A stretch of 7,813 bases of DNA. Origin: JACQFV01 sp964593585 (GTDB lineage: Bacteria; Zixibacteria; MSB-5A5; WJJR01). The notes below the pieces were generated by a model. The model saw only the letters and a program-made list of their open reading frames with translations, did not search any database and was not told the DNA's origin. Below, one piece after another: positions 1 to 5,732 of the stretch. Position 1 is the first letter of the stretch; each line of letters opens with the position of its first letter. The position numbers and the translations under genes are program-made. The DNA lies in NCBI GenBank assembly GCA_964593585.1, contig CAZQIZ010000056.1, positions 1 to 7,813 of the forward strand, read 5' to 3'.

Positions 1-284
1 CTGCATCCTGATCTGTCATCGTACATTGCAATCGTCATTATGTTAGAGGGTCTAACTACGACTTCGCCAACCTTCACCTCATTTGTGACTGTCAACTTGA
101 CAGTCTGACCTGCCGACACTGTGGCCGGGTCGATAGTGTCGCTAAATGCTACTTCTACCACCGTGCCAACCGGAACGATTACTGAAGCTGCCCAAGCAAC
201 GAGTGGAGACAAGAAGAATTGCCACGACGCCACTCCCAAGGTAAGGACCGCTGCCGCCCTGAAACCTCTCCCGAACCGAGGCAT
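1..284 (-). CDS. Exported beta-rich hypothetical protein, N-terminal part (3' end off the left edge)
   Basis: The minus-strand frame is open from an ATG at 284 to the window edge (94 codons), so only the N-terminus is visible. GGAGGTGGAG just upstream of the ATG supports this start. Residues 1-33 look like a Sec signal peptide: a short Arg-rich n-region (MPRFGRGFR), a hydrophobic core, and a probable cleavage after VAWA. The mature part begins VIVPVGTVVEVAFSD and continues with a Gly-Gln-Thr-Val turn and KLTVTNEVKVGEVVV. It resembles the general pattern of exported domains with a 'VP.GT.V.V.L...I.....V.G..V...V...V.V...VVI' core, but I cannot name the family securely. The codons are visibly less GC-biased than in the genes to the right. 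The role is unknown; location in the periplasm or outside the cell is inferred from the signal peptide. Confidence 0.75.
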   Translation of the reverse strand, partial: MPRFGRGFRAAAVLTLGVASWQFFLSPLVAWAASVIVPVGTVVEVAFSDTIDPATVSAGQTVKLTVTNEVKVGEVVVRPSNIMTIAMYDDRSGC

Positions 285-416
285 GCTCCACCTCCAGAGA
301 ATGAGTTAGCCGCACTACTTAGTTGTAATCACCATCGGATTGATGCGATCAAAAAGCGCTCGCATGCGAACCAACAACAATATGGCTGCATGTGCATTGG
401 CAAAGTCATCGTTGAA

Positions 417-446
417 ATTCTAATTGTTGACCGTATGTGTCGTCAA
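417..446 (-). promoter_or_regulatory. Sigma-70-type promoter for the left-edge exported protein
   Basis: Read on the minus strand, TTGACG (441-446) and TAGAAT (417-422) each match the -35 and -10 consensus at five of six positions, with an 18-bp spacer. The surroundings are AT-rich. The predicted transcription start near 410 leaves a 5' leader of roughly 125 nt before the ATG at 284, long enough for leader regulation, although I see no known riboswitch in it. The call rests on consensus matching only. Confidence 0.5.
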
Positions 447-524
447 GAGAAAATCTCATTATCGCTTTTCGTCGGTACGAGCGTTACTTGCGCTGATATT
501 GGAAGGGGCAATGCGGCCGGGTGC

Positions 525-563
525 CCCACAGTAACGGCCGCCGGAGGCGGGCGTTACTGTGGG
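525..563. repeat. Near-perfect 39-nt palindrome (strong hairpin)
   Basis: CCCACAGTAACG (525-536) and CGTTACTGTGGG (552-563) are perfect 12-bp inverted arms. The intervening sequence folds further: CCGCC (538-542) pairs with GGCGG (546-550), leaving a GGA loop and a single G-G mismatch (537/551). This gives 17 of 18 possible pairs in 39 nt. No T-tract follows on either strand, so it is not a standard intrinsic terminator. Candidates are a REP-like extragenic palindrome, a protein-binding dyad, or a structured RNA segment. Confidence 0.7.
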
Positions 564-683
564 AATGTTCCATCCGGTGAGCGGTGATGTCGGTGCCCTG
601 CCTGCTGCTGCACGATCTCCATGCTGAGTGCCCCTGACGACTCATTCACTCTGCGGGCAAGCGACACAGTTCGTAGTTCGTAG

Positions 684-715
684 GGTGCGTACGCTTTTTG
701 TACGCACCGTTTTTT
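684..715 (+). terminator. Intrinsic-terminator-like hairpin with T-tract
   Basis: GGTGCGTAC (684-692) pairs perfectly with GTACGCACC (700-708) around a GCTTTTT loop, and six T residues follow at 710-715. This is the classical rho-independent shape on the plus strand. There is no gene on the plus strand just upstream for it to terminate. It could therefore be an attenuator in a leader of the downstream DinB-like gene, a leftover of a repeat element, or a fortuitous structure. Its 3' arm also takes part in a longer competing hairpin at 700-741. Confidence 0.5.
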
Positions 716-741
716 CCGCCGATGCAAAGAACGGTGCGTGC
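700..741. repeat. Alternative 16-bp hairpin overlapping the terminator-like stem
   Basis: Segment 700-715 (GTACGCACCGTTTTTT) is complementary to 726-741 (AAAGAACGGTGCGTGC) over 16 pairs with two G-U wobbles, around a 10-nt loop. This stem uses the 3' arm and T-tract of the terminator-like hairpin at 684-715, so the two folds exclude each other. A third, shorter pairing is possible between CCGCCGA (716-722) and TCGGCGG (745-751). Confidence 0.55.
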
Positions 742-771
742 CCTTCGGCGGCGCAGGCATTCTACAGACCC

Positions 772-800
772 TTGAAGGCGCCGCGGTTTTCGGCTATATC
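772..800 (+). promoter_or_regulatory. Possible promoter for the DinB-like gene
   Basis: TTGAAG (772-777) and TATATC (795-800) each match the consensus at four of six positions, with an ideal 17-bp spacer. TATCAT at 797-802 is an alternative -10 with a 19-bp spacer. The predicted start near 807 would leave a leader of only about 15 nt containing the ribosome-binding site. That is short, and the true promoter may instead lie upstream of the hairpin cluster at 684-751. Confidence 0.3.
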
Positions 801-821
801 ATGGGCGGAGGTTAAGGCGCC

Positions 822-1361
822 ATGTCAAACGATGCCGTATTGCAAATCCCCGAGGCCATCGCGATTCTCCGGCGCACGCCGCCGCTGTTGTCGGCGTGGT
901 TGTCGGATCTGCCGGAGGAGTGGACATCCTGCAACACCGGGCCGGAGACATTTTCACCCTATGACATCGTGGGGCACCTGATTCACGGCGAGCGCACTGA
1001 CTGGATGGTGCGTCTGCGTCACATTCTCACCCACGGTCCCGCGACGCCCTTCGCCTCGTTCGACCGGTTTGCGATGTACCGCGAAAGCCAGGGCAAGACA
1101 TTGGCCATGCTGCTGGACGAGTTCGCCGAACTGCGCGCCGCCAATCTGGCGGCGCTGGCCGACATGCGGCTCTCTCCCGCCGATCTCAGCGCGCCGGGAC
1201 GGCATCCGGCGCTGGGACCGGTCACGGTCGGGCAGTTGATTGCGACCTGGGCGGTGCACGATCTCAACCACATTGCCCAGATCGCCCGCACGACGGCCTT
1301 CCGCTGCCGCGACGCGGTCGGCCCCTGGCGGGAGTATCTGTCGATTCTGCCGCGCGGGTGA
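822..1361 (+). CDS. DinB/YfiT-like putative metal-dependent protein
   Basis: The 179-residue protein matches the usual length of the DinB-like superfamily, which are four-helix bundles binding a divalent metal through three histidines. The visible signature is VGHLIHGERTDW (H52, H55, E57 and W61) in the second helix and WAVHDLNHIAQI (H146 and H150) in the last core helix. The likely metal triad is H52 or H55 with H146 and H150. The 'VHDLNHIAQI' form is typical of the DinB_2 group. Some characterised relatives transfer low-molecular-weight thiols such as bacillithiol or mycothiol, or act as maleylpyruvate isomerases, but the substrate here cannot be read from sequence. The protein is cytosolic, with no signal peptide. 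GGAGG at 807-811, ten bases before the ATG, supports this start. The gene converges on the lipoprotein gene with only 33 bp between stop codons. Confidence 0.85.
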   Translation: MSNDAVLQIPEAIAILRRTPPLLSAWLSDLPEEWTSCNTGPETFSPYDIVGHLIHGERTDWMVRLRHILTHGPATPFASFDRFAMYRESQGKTLAMLLDEFAELRAANLAALADMRLSPADLSAPGRHPALGPVTVGQLIATWAVHDLNHIAQIARTTAFRCRDAVGPWREYLSILPRG

Positions 1362-1384
1362 CGCAGCGGCCGTCTCCCCGCGCG
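1351..1384. terminator. Possible bidirectional hairpin between convergent genes
   Basis: CGCGCGGG (1351-1358) pairs with CCCGCGCG (1377-1384), and GACG (1360-1363) with CGTC (1371-1374) extends the stem inward. It spans the stop codon of the DinB-like gene and sits where two convergent genes must both end. No T-tract follows on either side, so intrinsic termination would be weak. Confidence 0.35.
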
Positions 1385-1394
1385 CCGGATGGGT

Positions 1395-2264
1395 TCAACG
1401 GTCGCAACACTCGCTGCAACTGCCGTTGCCGCTGCCGGAAGAGCCGAGATACCCCTCCACTTTGAGTTTGAATCCATCGGCCTCAACCTCGACCGACTTG
1501 AAACCGCACGCCCACGCCCACTCGTACTCCATGATGCAGCAGTTGTCGGCCAGCGTGGTCTTGCAATTGACCTTGGCGTCCCCGCCGGTCATCGTGGCCG
1601 AGCAGTCTTTGTTGCAGATGATCTGCTGACCCGAGCAATCGGGCTTCAGGTCGGCGATGATTTCGCCACGGGTCCACCCATTGAATCCCTTGTGCTTTTC
1701 CCAGATCCACCACATGCGAATGTGCGCGCACCGTGTTTCCGCCGCCAACAGGGTCGAAGTCCCCGCGCCGCTGATGTTGTAGAGGATGTTGTCGTAGATG
1801 ATCTCGTCGTCGCTGGTGACGGTGAGCGTGGTGAACTCGTCGGTGCCCTTGCGCCAGCGGGTGCGCACGACATACTGGCCGATATCCAGCATGGCGTCCA
1901 CCCCGTCGCGCCAGTCGGCCATCATCCCGGGGGTGATCGCCGGATCGTCCTGCAGCCGGGCAACATTCACCGAGGAAGGGTTGGAAGGATCGCCGATCGG
2001 CAGCCAGGCGCCGGGATCGGTGATTTCATCCAGCAGGTCGTCGATGTCTTCGGCCGTGGCCAGTGTCCGGTCGCAGGTCCAGCCGAGCGCCTCGACGTTG
2101 GCCGCGAAGAGATCGTTCCAGTTGTCAAGGGCATCCTCCAGCAGGGCCTTGGCCGCCGCCGGCAGAGTGCAGTCGGAATTGCTCGACTTGTCGTCGTCGC
2201 AGGCCGTCAACGTCAGCGCCAACAGAAAGGCCGGCAGCGCCCGGCGCCCATAAGCCGTAAACAT
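1395..2264 (-). CDS. Cysteine-rich lipoprotein of unknown function
   Basis: The 289-residue protein begins with a lipoprotein signal peptide: a Tyr-Gly-Arg-Arg n-region, a hydrophobic core and the lipobox L-T-A-C with the lipidated cysteine at residue 22. The next residues are DDD. In E. coli, Asp at +2 favours retention in the inner membrane, but that rule may not hold in this lineage. The middle section (about 35-175) is acidic and Trp-containing, without a fold I recognise. The C-terminal third is rich in cysteine (C179, C210, C217, C221, C234, C242, C243, C253, C283, C286, C287), which suggests a disulfide-stabilised domain facing the periplasm or cell exterior; the spacing is not an obvious zinc, haem or Fe-S motif. 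GGAGGAG directly upstream of the ATG and a consensus -35 box support the start. The TPR gene lies upstream on the same strand, but a separate promoter suggests independent expression. Confidence 0.8.
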   Translation of the reverse strand: MFTAYGRRALPAFLLALTLTACDDDKSSNSDCTLPAAAKALLEDALDNWNDLFAANVEALGWTCDRTLATAEDIDDLLDEITDPGAWLPIGDPSNPSSVNVARLQDDPAITPGMMADWRDGVDAMLDIGQYVVRTRWRKGTDEFTTLTVTSDDEIIYDNILYNISGAGTSTLLAAETRCAHIRMWWIWEKHKGFNGWTRGEIIADLKPDCSGQQIICNKDCSATMTGGDAKVNCKTTLADNCCIMEYEWAWACGFKSVEVEADGFKLKVEGYLGSSGSGNGSCSECCDR

Positions 2265-2317
2265 ATGCTCCTCCGCGAGAGAAAGGTTTCACGCGATCCG
2301 AAACTGAAAGTCGGAGG

Positions 2318-2346
2318 AAATATCTCCGCTACGCGGCGCGTGTCAA
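2318..2346 (-). promoter_or_regulatory. Promoter for the cysteine-rich lipoprotein gene
   Basis: On the minus strand, a perfect TTGACA -35 box (2341-2346) is followed after 16 or 17 bp by GATATT or ATATTT (2318-2324) as the -10. The predicted transcription start near 2310 leaves a leader of about 45 nt before the ATG at 2264. The -35 match is strong and the -10 is moderate. Confidence 0.5.
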
Positions 2347-2458
2347 GCGCAAAGCGGACTTTTTCAGTTCGACCTCGATGGCGCGGATGGGGATCACTTT
2401 GTGGCGCTTCTATCCCCAATTGTCCTGGGGAGTCGCTCGCGCCTGCGTGCCGTGGGTC

Positions 2459-3583
2459 TCAGTGGTAGCGCCGGACGTACTGGACGAGTTGTTCAATCGC
2501 CGGGCGCGGCAGCGCCCAGACGCACCGGGGATTGTTGCGCGCGAAGATTTCATACCAGATCATCGTGGCCAGTTCCCCCTCATCGCGAATCTGGCGGACG
2601 CGTGATGCCAGCGCCGAGTCGGAGTCGGGAGACCCGATCCAATAGTGGATCGCAATCTCCTCGACGGCGGTCTCTCGCGCCTTCTTGCCGCGCCACGCGG
2701 CGGTCGCTGATTCGAACACTCCGGGTTCGTGCATCAGAGCCGCTTTGATCAGACCGTAGGCGATCCACCCCGTGGCAAGATAGAGGTGCACGGTGTCGGC
2801 GGCGACCTTGTCGCGGTACCGCGGCTGGAACGACCAACGCGCCCACGGACGCCCGATCTGCTCCCGGACTTGGACCAGGCGCAGGAACAGGGAACGATGG
2901 CAGGCATTGAGGACATGAGCGAGCGTAAGCTCGTCGACCGCCGCGGCGGTGTCTCCGAGTATCATCAAGGCATCGGCGAGAAACCAATGCGCGTGATAAT
3001 CAATGAAGTTGGAATCGATCGCGGCGCGAAAGTACGCCAACGCGCTGTCGTAGCGGCCCATGGCATAGAAGGCATTGCCCATGACCGTCAGTGTCGTGAC
3101 ATACTCCGGCGCCTGGCGCCAGATGGCGCGATACTCGTCCAGCGCCATATCATACTCCCCGGCGGCGAAGAGACTCTCCGCGTCGTTCACGGCTCTCCAC
3201 ACTTGTTCCGGAGCGAAGTTCTCTTTCAATGTGATCGTTCCATCCGGACGATCGATTCGTCGAGCGCACCCCATGGGGATGAGCCCGATCTCCGGGTTCG
3301 GCTCAAGCAGCTCCGAATCCGGCAACGTATCCAACAAATAGATCAACCGGGAGTTTTCGAGAAGCTCCATGAGCGACGCCTCCCCGGCGATCCACCGATC
3401 GACGGTGGGATTGACGTTCGTGTCCGCCCCGGGTGACTGCTCCGCCGCCCACAGGGGGCGGTCGGCATCGCCGATGCACAGGAGCGGCAACATGCCGAGG
3501 ACAAGAAATCGGACTGACAGCGCCGGCTTCGGGTCTTCTTCGCTGCTGCGCGGATTGATGCGTTCGCTGACGGATGAGTCCAT
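2459..3583 (-). CDS. Exported TPR-repeat protein
   Basis: The protein has 374 residues from the ATG at 3583. The first 20 residues are polar and charged, then a hydrophobic stretch at about 24-38 (VRFLVLGMLPLLCIG) is followed by a plausible cleavage site near LWA-AE (45-48). This is an atypically long signal peptide, or else an N-terminal membrane anchor. Residues about 130-229 form three consecutive tetratricopeptide repeats with the expected spacing (AESLFAAGEYDMALDEY, GNAFYAMGRYDSALAYF, ADALMILGDTAAAVDEL). TPRs are protein-interaction scaffolds; no catalytic motif is visible. The C-terminal 145 residues, rich in Trp and Arg, are unassigned. GGGGGAGGT abuts the ATG unusually closely. The frame stays open upstream to 3850, but that extension is Arg/Pro low-complexity and would bury the signal peptide, so I reject it. 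The downstream gene on the same strand is the lipoprotein, 194 bp away. Confidence 0.75.
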   Translation of the reverse strand: MDSSVSERINPRSSEEDPKPALSVRFLVLGMLPLLCIGDADRPLWAAEQSPGADTNVNPTVDRWIAGEASLMELLENSRLIYLLDTLPDSELLEPNPEIGLIPMGCARRIDRPDGTITLKENFAPEQVWRAVNDAESLFAAGEYDMALDEYRAIWRQAPEYVTTLTVMGNAFYAMGRYDSALAYFRAAIDSNFIDYHAHWFLADALMILGDTAAAVDELTLAHVLNACHRSLFLRLVQVREQIGRPWARWSFQPRYRDKVAADTVHLYLATGWIAYGLIKAALMHEPGVFESATAAWRGKKARETAVEEIAIHYWIGSPDSDSALASRVRQIRDEGELATMIWYEIFARNNPRCVWALPRPAIEQLVQYVRRYH

Positions 3584-3937
3584 ACCTCCCCCTTCTCTCG
3601 CGAGACCATTGCTGGGGCGTCCACGTGCGCTTGATTGGCCAATCGAGCGTTCACTTGTATTACCCACGCACCGCCCGAGTATTCCGTGAAAGTGGGCCCT
3701 GGCGTCGGCGTTCCCGGGGCATGGAGGGGGCAGTCGGCGCGCTCTCGCCGGAGGTGGCGCAGACGGGGGTCGTGCGCGCCGCTTAGCAATCGTCCGTAAT
3801 CCCGCCCGACGGACTAAATCAGCGGTCTTGCTCCTCTCGGCGCCCGGCATTATGCTCGAAACCTCGGACTTGGTTCATGTCGGCCCGCGCCCGCGATGGG
3901 CTCGGACGGCACAAAGCAAGTCTCTGGGCGGACCGCG
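3584..3937. other. Divergent intergenic region between TPR and STAS-like genes
   Basis: About 350 bp separate the two divergent starts, with no coding region I can support. It contains a 22-bp dyad close to the TPR start, a possible -10 (TAATAC, minus strand, 3657-3662) just upstream of that dyad, and a small hairpin GTCCGT/ACGGAC (3792-3797 with 3809-3814). On the plus strand, TTGCTC (3828-3833) and TATGCT (3851-3856) are 17 bp apart and could be a weak promoter for the STAS-like gene. GGCGCGC (3736-3742) and GCGCGCC (3774-3780) form distant inverted arms of doubtful meaning. Confidence 0.45.
3628..3649. promoter_or_regulatory. Operator-like 22-bp dyad upstream of the TPR gene
   Basis: The centre is the perfect 12-bp palindrome GATTGGCCAATC (3633-3644). 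It extends outward by CGCT/AGCG, so 10 of 11 positions per arm pair, with a single mismatch at 3632/3645. It lies 45-66 bp upstream of the TPR start codon and immediately downstream of a TAATAC hexamer that could be its -10, a typical position for a repressor dimer to block transcription. I cannot name the regulator. Confidence 0.4.
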
Positions 3938-4312
3938 ATGCCGGCATCCTTTCGAATTGACACTGAACACCGCATTGTCTTCAGCCGCGGATGGGGGGTC
4001 CTCAGCGACGAGGACTTGATTGAACATCAGCGGTTGCTGGCGGCGGACCCTGACTTCCGTCCCGACCTAAGCCAACTGGCCAATGCGCGTGAGGTGACCG
4101 ACGTGCGCGCGACGGCGCAGGGTGTGCATCAGATGATTGCGGGGAACCCGTTCGGAAAGGGCGCGCGGCGCGCCTTCGTGACAGCCAACGACACCATCTA
4201 TGGGTTGGCGCGCATGTTCGAGTTGGGGCGAGTCGACCCGCGCGACGAGTGTCGTGTCTTCCGCGACATGGATGAGGCCCGCGCCTGGCGGGGTCTCCCC
4301 TTGCAGGAGTGA
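3938..4312 (+). CDS. Small STAS/SpoIIAA-like domain protein
   Basis: From the ATG at 3938 the product is 124 residues. An upstream in-frame ATG at 3896 would add 14 polar residues; I prefer the later start because the domain begins almost at once (SFRIDTEHRIVFSRGWGVLSDEDL). The order of elements fits a small alpha/beta domain of the STAS/SpoIIAA-like kind: paired strands around the GWG motif (18-20), a helix containing HQRLLAADPDF (30-40), a strand and loop near LANAREVTDV, then AFVTANDTIYGLARMFEL and a C-terminal VFRDMDEARAW helix. Such proteins are common, mostly uncharacterised and cytosolic. The typical phosphoacceptor Ser of anti-anti-sigma factors is not evident, so a role in a sigma-factor switch should not be assumed. 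There is no good Shine-Dalgarno at either start. The gene converges on the oxidoreductase gene, with about 110 bp between stop codons. Confidence 0.65.
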   Translation: MPASFRIDTEHRIVFSRGWGVLSDEDLIEHQRLLAADPDFRPDLSQLANAREVTDVRATAQGVHQMIAGNPFGKGARRAFVTANDTIYGLARMFELGRVDPRDECRVFRDMDEARAWRGLPLQE

Positions 4313-4377
4313 GGTCCGACCACGGTCCGGTCCGTTCAACCGCCCGGAGGGGTGCCGCTGCCCGGAATGACGGTTTG

Positions 4378-4392
4378 CAGGCAGCTTGCCTG
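4378..4392. terminator. Small hairpin between convergent genes
   Basis: CAGGCA (4378-4383) and TGCCTG (4387-4392) form a 6-bp stem with a GCT loop between the convergent STAS-like and oxidoreductase genes. The position suits termination, but no T-tract follows on either strand, so this is a weak call. Confidence 0.25.
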
Positions 4393-4423
4393 AGCGGCCG
4401 CTCTGGCGAGCCAACGGAGAGCT

Positions 4424-5641
4424 CTATTCGCCCTGCTTTGCGGCGGCGAGGATGCTCTGCACATTGTCCTCCGAGAAGAACTGTGTCGGCGAGATCACCC
4501 CGGCATTGAGACGGGCGAAATCGTCCATGGCCGCGCGGTTGCGTCCGACCGCGCCGAGCAGACGCTGGAAATCCTCCGGCGGCGGGGTCATGGCGGCGAT
4601 CTGCGCGGTGAACTCATACATCGGCAGCGCGTGCGCGTCGCGTTTGGTCTGGTAGTCGGCCATGGCGGCTTCGAACGGTCGCACTCCGGTCAGCGCGGCA
4701 TCAACCGCTTGCGCGCATGATTCCGCATCGCGGAAGGCATCGGCGATCCCCTGCGCGGTGATCGAGTCTTTGATGTAACCGGCATCGCCGACCAGCGCCC
4801 AGCCGGGGCCATAGGGCTTGCGGAAGTAATTGGGCACAGTCGCACCATAGAACCGGTCGACCCGGCGCGCGTTGCGCAAACGCCCGGCGAACGAGGGCGC
4901 CAGCTCGATAGCCCGCAGGTAATGCCCCTCGATGTCGGACTTGTTGGCTTCAAACTCATCGATGGGCCAGCCGGCGATCAGCAGCGTGAGGTCATCGTTG
5001 GTCGGCCAGGCGGCGAAGACCCGCCGCGGACGACTGAAGGCCTCGAAGCGGCCATTCATCGGCAGATTGCTCCAGTACGTGTAGTAGCCGGCGTTGAGGC
5101 GCGGTTTCTCGTTGTATTGCTCGGGCTGCACCGCGCGCGCCACCTGCGAGTAGACGCCATCGGCGCCAATCACGACCCTGGCGCGCTCACTGACCGGGTG
5201 GCCGTCCTCGCCGTGGCCACGAATGCCGGTGACCGTGCCGTTGTCGAAGAGCAAGTCGGTGACGATGAAGGCCTCGCGCACCTCAGCGCCCGCTTCGACG
5301 GCGGCATCGACGAGCAGTTTATCGAGCACGGTACGGCGGGGAGCATAGGCGACCGGCTCGGCTGCGGTGCCGGGAGAGCCCGCAATGACGAAGGGGCCGA
5401 AATCAAAGGAGTAGGTGTGAATCGGCGGGCAGCCGGTCGCAGTCAGGCGCTCCAGCAGCCCCCAGCGGCGCAGCGCCGCCACACCGGGCGGATGAATCAG
5501 GTGGGTGGAAATCGTGTCACTGGGGAAGGCGGCCTTGTCAACGACCAGAACCCGGTATCCCTTGCGGGCCAGCAGCATCGCGGTCGACGATCCGGCGCAG
5601 CGCGCACCGACCACAATCGCGTCATAGGACCGTTGAACCAT
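4424..5641 (-). CDS. FAD-dependent oxidoreductase/monooxygenase (group A flavoprotein fold)
   Basis: The 405-residue protein has all three marks of the group A flavoprotein hydroxylase/geranylgeranyl-reductase-like fold. The N-terminal dinucleotide-binding strand-turn-helix is YDAIVVGARCAG (6-17), with acidic D35 ending the second strand. The DG motif is VVIGADGVYSQVA (156-168) and the GD motif is WALVGDAGYIKDS (281-293), which contacts the FAD ribityl chain. FPSDTISTHLIHPPG (39-53) and YAPRRTVLDKLL (99-110) are further conserved blocks of this subgroup. The third glycine of GxGxxG is Arg (GARCAG), which I believe is normal in this subgroup. The reaction would be NAD(P)H- and FAD-dependent oxidation or reduction of an unidentified small hydrophobic substrate. 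There is no signal peptide, so it is cytosolic. GGGAGGT a few bases before the ATG fixes the start. The CoA-binding gene lies 91 bp upstream on the same strand; co-transcription is possible but unproven. Confidence 0.88.
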   Translation of the reverse strand: MVQRSYDAIVVGARCAGSSTAMLLARKGYRVLVVDKAAFPSDTISTHLIHPPGVAALRRWGLLERLTATGCPPIHTYSFDFGPFVIAGSPGTAAEPVAYAPRRTVLDKLLVDAAVEAGAEVREAFIVTDLLFDNGTVTGIRGHGEDGHPVSERARVVIGADGVYSQVARAVQPEQYNEKPRLNAGYYTYWSNLPMNGRFEAFSRPRRVFAAWPTNDDLTLLIAGWPIDEFEANKSDIEGHYLRAIELAPSFAGRLRNARRVDRFYGATVPNYFRKPYGPGWALVGDAGYIKDSITAQGIADAFRDAESCAQAVDAALTGVRPFEAAMADYQTKRDAHALPMYEFTAQIAAMTPPPEDFQRLLGAVGRNRAAMDDFARLNAGVISPTQFFSEDNVQSILAAAKQGE

Positions 5642-5732
5642 GAAACCTCCCGCGCGGCCAGGCGGACAAGAAAAGACTCAATGCCCTGATACGGGAGTGC
5701 AGCGATCCTGTTTGCCGCCGTCGGGTGAGTGC

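Larger units (their letters stand above)
285..821. other. Gene-free intergenic region of about 540 bp
   Basis: No reading frame here has a convincing ribosome-binding site, codon pattern or recognisable protein. The longest frames (219-587 plus, 554-760 minus, 628-981 plus) give low-complexity Arg/His/Pro-rich or patchy translations and overlap better features. The left half (about 300-480) is clearly AT-richer and holds the promoter of the left-edge gene. The right half (about 505-755) is made of inverted repeats: a 39-nt palindrome at 525-563 and a cluster of GGTGCGT/ACGCACC segments at 684-751. This composition suggests a non-coding repeat element or RNA leader, not a decayed gene. Confidence 0.6.

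Noticed and set aside
525..563. Integron attC site or CRISPR repeat
   Set aside because: It lacks the attC core sites and paired-box layout, and there is no second copy at regular spacing nearby, so neither an integron cassette nor a CRISPR array is supported.
700..751. H-type pseudoknot formed by the 700-741 hairpin loop pairing with 745-751
   Set aside because: The first connecting loop would have zero bases and the last only three bases to span a 16-bp stem, which is sterically implausible. The pairings are better seen as alternatives.
554..760. Small minus-strand open frame of 68 codons
   Set aside because: It runs through both hairpin structures, has no ribosome-binding site, and gives a His/Arg-rich translation without similarity to a known protein.
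2388..2431. Short alternating TGGGGA/TCCCCA inverted repeats as a terminator of the TPR gene
   Set aside because: The stems are only 6-7 bp, with no U-tract on the minus strand; too weak to list as a feature.
1389..2468. Long plus-strand open frame (about 359 codons) opposite the lipoprotein gene
   Set aside because: It is antisense to a gene with a lipobox, ribosome-binding site and promoter; its translation is Arg/Gly/Val-rich with no recognisable domain, as expected for a shadow frame in GC-rich DNA.
3584..3850. N-terminal extension of the TPR gene to an ATG at 3850
   Set aside because: The extension is Arg/Pro low-complexity sequence, covers the operator-like dyad, and would place the signal peptide more than 110 residues from the start.
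4922..5689. Plus-strand open frame (255 codons) opposite the FAD oxidoreductase
   Set aside because: It is fully antisense to a gene with three diagnostic flavoprotein motifs, and has no domain or ribosome-binding site of its own.
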